From Takifugu bimaculatus (lineage: Eukaryota > Chordata > Actinopteri > Tetraodontiformes > Tetraodontidae): a DNA stretch of 64,000 bases. Positions 50,655-64,000 of the stretch are shown here, piece after piece. Below the pieces are notes generated by a model. The model was not told the origin of the DNA, made no database searches, and saw only the letters and a list, made by a program, of their open reading frames with translations. Numbering within the stretch: the stretch's first letter is position 1; each line of letters starts with the position of its first letter. The stretch is taken from contig CP034980.1 in the NCBI GenBank assembly GCA_004026145.2, forward strand, positions 6,141,588-6,205,587, in the 5' to 3' direction. A program made the translations under genes and the position numbers.

Positions 50655-51333
50655 GTGCCTCTGAATCCTGATTGGCTCAGGGGCTTTACTGTTGTCTATA
50701 AATAAAATATTGACGCTGTACTGTATTGATTTTTCACTTGTCAACAGTTTTCGTTTCTGTACATTCTGCCAACTTTACGTTTGCATTTTTTCAATTGAAG
50801 ACACACGTGTTGATAAAGAGGAGGACGGACTAACACTTGGTCGCTTAGCAACCATGGTGAGAATGGCCACTGAACTTCAGCGCACGGCACAAGAATGGGA
50901 CCCTTTGATGAGTCGTTCATTGCAGTTCTCAAATATAATTGAAGGTGGCATATCCGTTTATAAAAATCTTCTTGCCCAGAAAAAGAAAGAGCGCCAACAA
51001 CTGCCTATAACAATGTTCTTCTCTCGGAGAAAGACTCCTGCGCCTTCAGTAGAAACAGACGCTCCAGCGGAGCGGAGTCAGGACGCAGAGGCTCAGCTGG
51101 GACTGGGAAATACGCCAGTGACAATGTTTCCAACCTTGTACAGTATTACTATATTAAAATTATTGTTTTAAACAAAGTTTGGTCTTTAAAACAGGTTTTG
51201 ATGTTTGGTTTCATTCTACTGTTCAGTATTGCATTGTAAAATAATTTAAAAAAATAAAGTTGCTACTTCGCGGATTTCACTTTTCGCGTGTTACTTTTGG
51301 AACGTAACTCCCGCGATAAACGAGGGATCACTG
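50567..51333. mobile_element. Pogo/Tigger-like DNA transposon remnant (767 bp)
   Basis: Terminal inverted repeats begin CAGTGATCCCTCG on both ends (right end read in reverse), continuing into matching TATCGCGG sequence, and a TA dinucleotide flanks each side (50565-50566 and 51334-51335), the target duplication of the Tc1/mariner-pogo group. Subterminal CTTCGCGGAT motifs repeat near both ends. The inside holds a poly(T) run (about 50622-50652) and an open stretch on the plus strand (about 50850-51171) reading ATELQRTAQEWDP...LPITMFFSRRK, which looks like the C-terminal tail of a Tigger/jerky-type transposase. There is no DDE domain, so it is non-autonomous. Confidence 0.85.
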
Positions 51334-51436
51334 TACATCAAATAGCTGAACAGATTCGAGGAAACGACAGGAAATGACAGCAGGGGGCGACATTGCGCTC
51401 CGTAGTTCTAATTCCCCATCCGTAGAAGAAGAGAAC

Positions 51437-51507
51437 CCGGAAGTGGCTGGTGTTGTGGGATTTGTGTTTATTGGGGGCATCCGAGCCAGGATATATCAAC
51501 ATGCAGG
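51437..51507 (+). promoter_or_regulatory. c1galt1c1: c1galt1c1 promoter/non-coding first exon
   Basis: CCGGAAGTG at 51437-51445 is a consensus ETS site. The stretch then runs to ATGCAG followed by GTAATGACG at 51508, a usable donor. An intron to the acceptor TCCTGCCAG at 52280 would remove the repeat-bearing interval and place the main ATG one base into the next exon. If that splice is used, the ATG of ATGCAG opens an upstream frame overlapping the main start in another frame. Confidence 0.5.
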
Positions 51508-51957
51508 TAATGACGCAGGCTGTTGATTAACCTGGCTGAGGGCGGTAATCCTGCCAGACAGGAGGAGAAGCTGGAGCTGGAACACAAGTGGACACGGAAG
51601 CGGCACGTTTCAGGGCAACGTTCAACCAGCTAGGTACAGTAAATGGTCTGTTTTGTGTTGTGGTGCGAACTAACAACTTCCAATTAGTTTTGTACTTTTT
51701 GGAATTTGAATTGGTTTGCGAATCATTTCGCGGCGTTAACAGGTTAGCTAACATTGGTTTAGCATGTTTGAACAAACACAAAAAGGGCTGAAATTGATGA
51801 TTTCGTGTGGATTGAACGACCCGTACATATGTTAAGAGAAATACTTCCACTACTGTATGTAGGCCTACTGCTCAGAACAAGTGACTGCATCAAAATTCTA
51901 TCCAGCAAAAATGAACTCCTGTTTTGTTGTTTTAGTGTATGTAAATATGAGGTTCAA

Positions 51958-52160
51958 CTCACTGTCACATCGAATAAAACAGTGACTTTCCTCTTAAGTC
52001 CTCTTAAGTCTCTACAAACTTGGCCATTGTGAACATAAAGCTTTTGAAGGATCCCTTCTCCGGCTGATGGCCAGGCATCGCTTTTGTTCAAGTCATCAAC
52101 AAGAATGAGGTCAACGCTCACTGTCACATCGAATAAAACAGTGACTTTCCTCTTAAGTCT
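51958..52160. repeat. Tandem repeat: two 43-bp copies around a 111-bp unit
   Basis: A 43-base segment with TGTCACATCGAATAAAAC occurs at 51958-52000 and again at 52117-52160. Between them at 52008-52118 is a 111-base segment whose second copy lies at 53379-53489, beyond the c1galt1c1 coding region. The bases just before the first 43-bp copy (ATGAGGTTCAA) match the end of the 111-bp unit, so a truncated third unit precedes it. Confidence 0.9.
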
Positions 52161-52281
52161 TAAAAAATGTTTTGATTTCTGCATGCAGGTTGGCGCCGAT
52201 GGCAATTTACTTTGTTAATACTAAAAAGTAAAAGTAATTGCATTCATATTTCATGCCTTCTTTCTCGTGTCTCCTGCCAGA

Positions 52282-53235
52282 ATGTTGGCCGAAGGTGGGT
52301 CTTTTCTGAAGGGGATGGTCATGGGTGGCCTCTTCTGCTTGTTGCTGTCCCTCTTAGGCAGTTTCAGCCCTGGGACTGACCACAGAACAGAAGACCATCA
52401 TCATCATCACATCAAGGCCCCCAGTAAAGATGAGCTGGGAAACCTCGCCGACAGTCAGATGCAGATGTTGACCAGTCAAGTTCGGGTCTCGTGTATCATT
52501 ATGGTTCAGCCCAAGAATCTCCTGTATTGGGCTACTGCTGTGGACACATGGAGCAAACACTGTGATAAGGCTGTGTTTTACACCTCTGAGTCCTCCAAGG
52601 CTCTTGAGGCAGTTGACTTGGCAGAAAAAGATGACTGGGCAAGGTTACGGAAAGCTCTGAACCATGCTTACGAGAGAGCTGGAGACCTGCGTTGGTTTTT
52701 TATAGCCCAACCTACCACATTTGTCATCATTGAGAACCTCAAATACCTGCTGCTCACAAAGGATCCGAGCGAGCCCTTCTACCTGGGCAAAGCCATGAAG
52801 TCGGGAGAGCTGGAGTATGTGACATATGACAGTGGGATTGTTCTCAGCTACGAAGCTCTCAGGAGGCTGGTGAAAGTCTTCTCTGATGAAGACAAGTGTC
52901 CAGAGACAGGGCGAGCCCTGTGGAAGGTGAGCGAGGACAAGCAGTTAGCCGTGTGTCTAAAATACACCGGCGTCTTTGCAGAGAACGGAGAAGACGCAAA
53001 CGGGAAGGGTTTGTTCAACATCAGGAATGTTGAAAGCTTGATAACGGAGAGCATGAAGTCCAATCCCACCAACGTAGTGGAGGGCTGCTGCTCTGATATG
53101 GCGGTCACATTCAACGGGATGTCGCCCAATCAGATGCAAGTCATGATGTATGGCGTTTACAGACTTCGTCCCTACGGCCATGATTTCCATGACATTATCA
53201 AATTTGACCCTCCTAAGGGTTCAGATAATGACTAG
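52282..53235 (+). CDS. c1galt1c1: C1GALT1C1 (COSMC), core 1 beta3-galactosyltransferase chaperone
   Basis: An ER membrane chaperone needed for folding of T-synthase (C1GALT1), hence for core 1 mucin-type O-glycans; loss exposes Tn antigen (family knowledge). Single coding exon, 317 aa (human 318). The start MLAEGGSFLKGMVMG is 1 base after a CAG acceptor, as in the human gene with its non-coding first exon. A type II signal-anchor lies at about residues 9-30, then a His-rich stalk (HHHHH), then the GT31-like lumenal domain: RPTTF-like QPTTFVIIENLKYLLL, DPSEPFYLGKAMKSG, EDKQLAVCLKY, GVFAENGEDANGK and VVEGCCSDMAVTFNG. The C-terminus ends GSDND as in human. COSMC is inactive as an enzyme in mammals, and nothing here suggests otherwise. 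AATAAA lies at 53361-53366. Earlier in-frame codons are not ATG. Confidence 0.98.
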   Translation: MLAEGGSFLKGMVMGGLFCLLLSLLGSFSPGTDHRTEDHHHHHIKAPSKDELGNLADSQMQMLTSQVRVSCIIMVQPKNLLYWATAVDTWSKHCDKAVFYTSESSKALEAVDLAEKDDWARLRKALNHAYERAGDLRWFFIAQPTTFVIIENLKYLLLTKDPSEPFYLGKAMKSGELEYVTYDSGIVLSYEALRRLVKVFSDEDKCPETGRALWKVSEDKQLAVCLKYTGVFAENGEDANGKGLFNIRNVESLITESMKSNPTNVVEGCCSDMAVTFNGMSPNQMQVMMYGVYRLRPYGHDFHDIIKFDPPKGSDND

Positions 53236-53360
53236 ATGCTGATGTCTTCAAGCTGCAAACAGCAATGTGCATTTTTGGCTTCAGGTGGCAAAACTGGGTT
53301 CAATGTTACTTATTGTTAAAAGAAAACATGTTTTTTTTTTCCCTGAAATCTCATATTCAC

Positions 53361-53366
53361 AATAAA
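53361..53366 (+). terminator. c1galt1c1: AATAAA polyadenylation signal for c1galt1c1
   Basis: Canonical hexamer about 125 bases after the stop codon. The second copy of the 111-bp direct repeat begins 13 bases beyond it. Confidence 0.8.
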
Positions 53367-53378
53367 GCTGGTGGAATT

Positions 53379-53489
53379 GTCTCTAGAAACTTGGCCATTG
53401 TGAACATAAAGCTTTTGAAGGATCCCTTCTCCGGCTGATGGCCAGGCATCGCTTTTGTTCAAGTCATCAACAGGAATGAGGTCAAAGCT
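53379..53489. repeat. Second copy of the 111-bp direct repeat
   Basis: Matches 52008-52118 with about three mismatches over 111 bases, in the same orientation, on the opposite side of the c1galt1c1 coding exon. The reverse strand is open through both copies (reading VDDLNKSDAWPSAGEG and onwards), but there is no start or splice context, so it is not called as coding. Confidence 0.9.
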
Positions 53490-53662
53490 GTCAATGTGTT
53501 TGTGAGGTGCACCTGTTTGATCACTCAAGATTTGGGCTATTTTTGTGGTAAAGATACTGGCTAGTGTACATATCTAAGACAAAACTTTTTTTTTTATACC
53601 CTTGTTACTGGCACTAATGACCATGCTTTCAAACATGTTTTGGGTTTTTTGCTCTTGGTGGT

Positions 53663-53959
53663 TGTTACGACTTGGCTCAAAGTTGTAACAAAAGGAGGGA
53701 ATCAGCACACAGAAAGATCTAATTATCTGGATATATTTATTAAGAAACCCAAAGAGTGCTGAAATAAGGATTCAAACCCGAACTAAAATGATGAGGCGGC
53801 CATGAGGTCTGGTGGCAGCAGCCCAGAGAGAGAGAGACTAAGGAGAACCGCCCCTTTTATGCCCTCTGGCTCCTCCCAACTCACAGGTGAAACCAATCTC
53901 ACTGACGACCCACCCAGTCTCTGGATAAACAAAACAAGACCCATGGGTGGGCCGTCACA
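53663..53959 (-). mobile_element. Solo LTR of a retrotransposon (297 bp)
   Basis: The element begins TG and ends CA in either direction (minus strand: TGTGACGGCC ... TCGTAACA) and is flanked by a perfect 5-base target duplication GTGGT (53658-53662 and 53960-53964). On the minus strand it carries a TATA-like GCATAAAAGGGG at about 53855-53866 and, further on, AATAAA near 53735-53740, the normal U3-R order of an LTR. No internal coding region or partner LTR is present, so it is a solo LTR left by recombination. The family (gypsy-like is the best guess) cannot be assigned without a library. Confidence 0.85.
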
Positions 53960-54245
53960 GTGGTAGATATATTGGTTTTTTTAATCATAGTTCTTTTAAC
54001 TGTTCCAGGTTTACATATAATTACTTTGGCACCAGGTGCAGAGAAGCCGGCTGAATCGGTGACGGCCCTTCTGTCAATATTTATATATCATAAAAAATTG
54101 TTCTTAATGTTGACTTCTAACTATTTTCTATTATGATTTTGTTTAAAATGAGTCCATTGGGAGAAACTCAATAGAAATGCAGTAACTGACAACTCTGCGA
54201 CTGAATAAAAAATACCAAATAACTTTCAGGTTTAAAGTGGGATGT

Positions 54246-54251
54246 TTTATT
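54246..54251 (-). terminator. mcts1: AATAAA polyadenylation signal for mcts1
   Basis: TTTATT on the plus strand, about 110 bases beyond the mcts1 stop codon. Confidence 0.65.
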
Positions 54252-54361
54252 ATCTTGATTGACTCCAAGTCTCCAGCAGGTAACTACTAAGTCCATGGGT
54301 GTAAACTGTTGACTGGCAACTCATGCCTCAGTTTCCTGGCATCTGCATTCAAGGGCTGATG

Positions 54362-55467
54362 TCATTTATATGTTTTCATGTGCCACAATCCGTCATTGAG
54401 ATAGTGAACATTCTCGATGCCAATTCCTTTGTTGACTTTTTCTCTGTTAACAAAAGAGTTTGATCAAGCATCACAAAGACATTAATTTGCACATTTTGTG
54501 GTAAAATCGAAAAACTTACATGCTTTCTGCGGACATCTTCATAACACCAACGCAAAGTGCATGCTGTTTGCCCTCTGCCATTATGGCCTGCAGTCAGTTA
54601 AGATAAACTCAAGTACAATTAAAAAGGTGGGAAAATGTGACAATTGTAAACCTGGAAATTCTATAATGTGAACCAGCGATCATAGAGAAAACAAGGATAC
54701 AACAACTGTGTCGGCATCGGCTGGATATAGTTTGGCACCTGGTGATGTCAGCCCAGGGCACATGATGTTGGCTCCACTTAAGACAAATTTAATGGCCCCT
54801 TTGTCTACTTGTTGGTGCGGAAGAATAAAGGGATCTGTAAAAGTAAAAGGATATATTTATATATTTCAATTAGGTCAAGAGAAATAAAACAATTCCATCA
54901 ACATATAGGGACTCACATTTATGCAACAATCTGAGGGTGGGGTAAAATGGTCCTTCTCTCTGTCTGAAAAACAGCAGCTCTCCATTTACAGTCAGGATTT
55001 CAATGTGTTCGTGGCTGATTGGGGAATAAATGAAAGCAATTAATGTTAACTAAAATCCACCCCATAAAACAAACAACAAATGTGTAAAATGCGTCATACC
55101 ATCTCACTATTTTGACAGGGTCCTTTTTTGGCATTATGTGGTTGAGCCATGCCTCGATGTCGGGAAACTGGTCCAATAGCTGATTTTTGATTCCTTTTAT
55201 CACTGACGTTTTCAACTGAATACAGTTGGACACATTTTCCTTCTCGTCAAATCTGAAATGAGTTGTATTTAATTAAACGTGCACATCCAAAGAATACCGA
55301 AAAGACGTTTTCAAGAGGAACGTCAATTACATTCTAAACACATAGGAGCCAATGTCTGCTTATCTCCAATCGTAAATAAGTTCAATAAACTCGGATGATT
55401 GCTAAAGTTGCGTTAGCTGTTAGCTAATCTGACAACCTGGAAAAATTACAACTCACTTTTTAAACAT
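54362..55467 (-). CDS. mcts1: MCTS1 translation re-initiation/release factor
   Basis: With DENR, MCTS1 promotes recycling of post-termination 40S subunits and re-initiation after short upstream frames (family knowledge). Six coding exons in full phase agreement give 181 aa, the same as human: 55457-55467, 55100-55252, 54917-55014, 54701-54834, 54520-54587, 54362-54443. The first coding exon is only 11 bases (MFK plus two bases). The N-terminal MCT/DUF1947 domain carries [17 protein letters not shown] and [12 protein letters not shown]. The C-terminal PUA domain carries [19 protein letters not shown] and [11 protein letters not shown]. The protein ends [10 protein letters not shown]. The gene diverges from cul4b, with 924 bases between the two start codons. 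Its fourth intron has U12-type signals. Confidence 0.98.
54588..54700 (-). other. mcts1: U12-type GT-AG intron in mcts1
   Basis: Minus strand: the exon ending ACAGTTGTT is followed by GTATCCTTGT, the minor-spliceosome donor. Upstream of the acceptor, TATCTTAACTGACTGCAG contains a near-consensus U12 branch site (TTAAC), about 10 bases from the AG. Confidence 0.85.
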
Positions 55468-56391
55468 TCTTGTTGATCACTGTTGCGGCGGTTTCCGTCC
55501 TACGAATGGTAAAGTACACTTAGCACACTTAGAAAGGCAACTCATTAATCAAGAAATCTAACAATAACTGCACGCTTGTTTCACACTGGTGGGCCGCTAA
55601 CGCAGGTTACGTCACTTTACGCCACTTGCTCGCGGGTTACGGCAAATCGGGATTGATTAAAATAAACAGGACGGCTCACTCTGTTCTGTTTGTGGAAAAC
55701 CGAAATTATAAAAACTGATTTCAGGCACCACTTTTCAAACACGTCAAAAATACGATTTCTTCAGAGGGAAATATAGGTTACACGAATCTTGTCTGATTTG
55801 TATCATAAAAATGCATCTCCATTCTTAATCTTACGGATTTATGACAAGTATATGGTATGCGTATATGCCACCGTTGCAGTCATCACTACCGACCACAGGA
55901 TGGCGGCTACGAGCTTTTATAGTTCGCTACCGCCATATAAACTCAAAGAAGAAGAAGTACTTTGCACAAAGTACTTCCGGTGGGGTCACCGACGCGCTTT
56001 TATGAGTGTGCGTTTCCCCGGTTTACCAAAGCGTGTTTTTCAGTTTATCACCCTGCCTTCTTCAGTTAGACCATCATTATACCCGTTGCTATTTTGATTT
56101 CATCATTCATTTTTTAAAATCCTGAAACACACGCGGAGTGCGGTAACACGCTGCAGTCATACAAGCAAGGCAGAAGAGGAAGCAATAGCCAACCATCTTT
56201 CTTCTCCTGGCAGCAATAACAAGAGAGAATCAAGGCTAGTTAGATCCAAGAAGAGTTTGAAATTACGGATTAGTGAGTAAAGGTGTTTTCCTATGGTGGT
56301 TTAAAGCTCCGGCACGCTGAAGCTCTTCCCGACAAGCCTGGAAGTTTGGGATCAGAAGACTGGCTGTTAAGAAATAGTATTCGCGTTTTTC
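55468..56391. promoter_or_regulatory. Bidirectional mcts1/cul4b promoter region
   Basis: Lies between two divergent start codons. It contains a YY1-type AGGATGGCGGC near 55899-55909, a 24-base near-perfect palindrome (arms GAAGTACTTTG at 55954-55964 and CAAAGTACTTC at 55967-55977), and an overlapping ETS-type ACTTCCGG. No TATA box is evident, as expected for ubiquitously expressed genes. cul4b 5' UTR occupies the right-hand part; no intron was identified in it. Confidence 0.6.
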
Positions 56392-62054
<5,663 letters not shown>

Positions 62055-63500
62055 TTAATTTTTTTTTTTTTTGTAAAATGGAGAATGACAGACGGACGGT
62101 CCAGTCAGGCTGTGGCGATCAGTCCCGAAACCTTTCGCTCCAGTGGACGTTCACCACCATCTCCCGTCTAGCCACCGACATGTGAATGGAAAGTGCTCTG
62201 CGGGATTTTTGTCTGGGGTCTCGTGATCCTGTGGACTGCATGCCCATTAAAATGACAATATTGTCCATGTCTCAGTGCCTCTGAGAGAGTTGGACTTTGG
62301 ACAGAGACGGAAGACATGCTGATGTTCCTTTTGCTTTTTCTTTTTTTTTTTATGGAGAGGAAAAATATTTATTTACAATCTTAGATTCTTTTTGTCCAGT
62401 TTGAATTTGTCTGCTTTTTCTTATGTCACATTGTTGTTGTTTTTTTCCTTTTCTTCCCTCAGTATCACAAACAAGCGACGCTCCAAATATACCACGCTTT
62501 ATAATTTGGGATTGTTGAATCGTATCACACTAGTCGGGACGCCACATTCTGGGGGGATATGTGCCTCTGATGCAGCTATGAACATGAACACACACAACAC
62601 ACACCCAGAGCAGAGCCTGTGCCAAAAAGCAGCACTTATTTTAATATAGGGTATCTCCAAATACTAACAAGGTTTTCATTCGTTGTTTTTGTACATAGTT
62701 CGTGAGGCCATAAGCAGACAGCCATAATTACCTGGCGATGTACATTTGTTTTTGTCCTTCGTCTACACCACGAAGAGCTTTCCTTTAACTAAACTTTGAG
62801 AATAATCCCCCACCCGAGTCTATAATTGTCCAGATGTTGGGAAGGTTTTCCCTTTTTTTTCCCCATTTGTTTATAAGTTACCAATGGATAACTTGAACTT
62901 CACACAGCTTTATTATTATTCCTTGCATAAATTTGTTTTTATGCCAAATTTTGGACTCCTTGAATTACGCTGGTACTGTTTCTAATCCAGCTCAGTGTTT
63001 GCAGTCTGCAGCCAGACAGAAAACGCTAACTAAAGTCAAATCCACTTGTTTTTTTTACCTGCTTCCCCTTATTTAAAGTATAAAAGAAGCCATCCACACC
63101 CCACTGTGGAACTGTTGGTGTAAATTCAACTGTAATTCCTAAATTGTAGACTTAAAAGTATTTCTAAAACCTAAAATCAAGTCTGAAAACACAGAATGAA
63201 CTGATATTTTTTTTAAAAAGGTAATTTTCCAGATGTTTGGTTGGAGAGGAAAGCATCTTTAAATACAAGCGCCTCTCAGTTTGTTTTATTTGTTAATTCT
63301 TAGAGATTCAACAAGTGCAAACTTTGAGGTTACATACTCACACCTTTTCTTATTATCATTTTTTGAACGTCTTCCCTGTGGGGCTCGGCCTTGCTGAAAA
63401 GTATCGGTTTAAAGAGTGGACTGCCTCAACCTGAGGAAAATGTGTTTTATTATTGATGCTCTCGTTTGGACACGTCTGTTAGATTTATTGTTCAAGATTA
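62055..63500 (+). other. cul4b 3' UTR and spacer to lamp2
   Basis: No coding exon was recognised. AT- and T-rich sequence with several ATTAAA-like hexamers, for example near 62246 and 63497. A long 3' UTR is plausible, but the end point was not determined. Confidence 0.5.
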
Positions 63501-63540
63501 AAAACAACTGTTGGAATCGTTTTTCCTGTTATTGAATCGT

Positions 63541-63806
63541 CTGCCACGACACATTTAACGCGCAAGTGTCTTCCGTGCGCGTCTGAGCCGTCAGAAAGAG
63601 CCATTAAGGTCTCTAAATAGGTCAGAGGCGCGAACGAGTGTGGCCCGCTGGAGTGTGTCCGCGCCTCACCCAGCTGATCACATGACTTCCTGGTCGTCAG
63701 CAGGACCGACGCGCAGCTTCTCCTCAAACAGCCGCTCGCTGCGCCTCCCGATCGGACCGATTTTCGCTGCGCTCCGCTGGTCGACGCACTGAGTTACCAA
63801 GCCATC
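63541..63806 (+). promoter_or_regulatory. lamp2: CpG-rich lamp2 promoter with E-box
   Basis: Marked rise in CpG relative to the flanks, with TCACATGA at 63678-63685, an E-box related to the CLEAR motif recognised by TFEB-family factors. It lies about 120 bases upstream of the lamp2 ATG, with no TATA box. Confidence 0.5.
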
Positions 63807-63846
63807 ATGTACCGATACTTCGCAGTCGTTTTACTTCTGGCGTTTG
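63807..63846 (+). CDS. lamp2: LAMP2 first coding exon (signal peptide), gene continues beyond window
   Basis: A 40-base exon encodes MYRYFAVVLLLAF plus one base, followed by the consensus donor GTAAGTG. The peptide is the start of a cleaved signal sequence, and the exon ends inside it, the way the LAMP2 gene is built in human. No LAMP lumenal domain is in the window, so the name rests mainly on position directly after cul4b in the same orientation, as in human Xq24. LAMP2 is a heavily glycosylated lysosomal membrane protein required for chaperone-mediated autophagy and autophagosome-lysosome fusion (family knowledge). Confidence 0.75.
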
Positions 63847-64000
63847 GTAAGTGTTGTCACCAGATTTGGGCTTTATGGAACCGTTGTTGGCGGGTGGAAA
63901 ATGAGGAAATGTTCATTTTCAATGTGACGCGGTTGGAATTCGTGGACATTCCGGGACGATTCTTCGTGTCTCGGGTGAAATGGAGGTTAAATGCATTTTG

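Overview
This window is nuclear DNA from a ray-finned fish, almost certainly a spiny-rayed (percomorph-like) teleost. The evidence is spliced genes with short introns, abundant CA/GT and CT microsatellites, a urotensin-related peptide precursor ending in the teleost Urp1 form (ACFWKYCVTN), and a block of genes whose human counterparts lie mostly on Xq24-q28. No database search was possible; identities come from reading spliced protein sequence against known families.

Layout. Positions 1-18.3 kb are gene-poor. They hold no gene I can name, but contain simple repeats and stretches that look like conserved non-coding DNA. From 18.3 to 25.5 kb, several well-bordered candidate exons on the minus strand suggest a gene, partly coiled-coil, that I could not identify. 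From 27.48 to 37.94 kb (minus) lies ocrl, an inositol polyphosphate 5-phosphatase, reconstructed in 24 coding exons (978 aa). From 38.73 to 41.65 kb (minus) lies an eva1c-like membrane protein with two SUEL/galactose-binding lectin domains (407 aa, 8 exons). After a microsatellite-rich spacer comes clic2 (plus, 44.59-47.19 kb), whose last exon has a 1-base frameshift. Next are urp1 (minus, 47.81-48.88 kb), an empty spacer, a 767-bp pogo/Tigger-like element (50.57-51.33 kb), c1galt1c1/COSMC (plus, one coding exon, 52.28-53.24 kb) flanked by 111-bp direct repeats, a solo LTR with a perfect 5-bp target duplication (53.66-53.96 kb), mcts1 (minus, 54.36-55.47 kb), cul4b (plus, 56.39-62.05 kb, 20 exons, one apparent 1-base frameshift), and the first coding exon of lamp2 (plus, from 63.81 kb).

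How the genes relate. C1GALT1C1-MCTS1-CUL4B-LAMP2 is the same run of neighbours as human Xq24; OCRL and CLIC2 are also human X-linked genes. The genes are mostly unrelated housekeeping functions: phosphoinositide and endolysosomal traffic (ocrl, lamp2), O-glycan chaperone (c1galt1c1), translation re-initiation (mcts1), ubiquitin ligase scaffold (cul4b). mcts1 and cul4b are divergent and share a 0.9-kb promoter region.

The most notable observations are three introns with U12-type (minor spliceosome) signals within 30 kb (ocrl, mcts1, cul4b, the last AT-AC); two single-base coding frameshifts that may be assembly errors or real; an ocrl 24-nt microexon whose inclusion would change a clathrin-box motif; the repeat architecture around c1galt1c1; and the unidentified coiled-coil gene. 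I did not see a clearly new multi-gene system.
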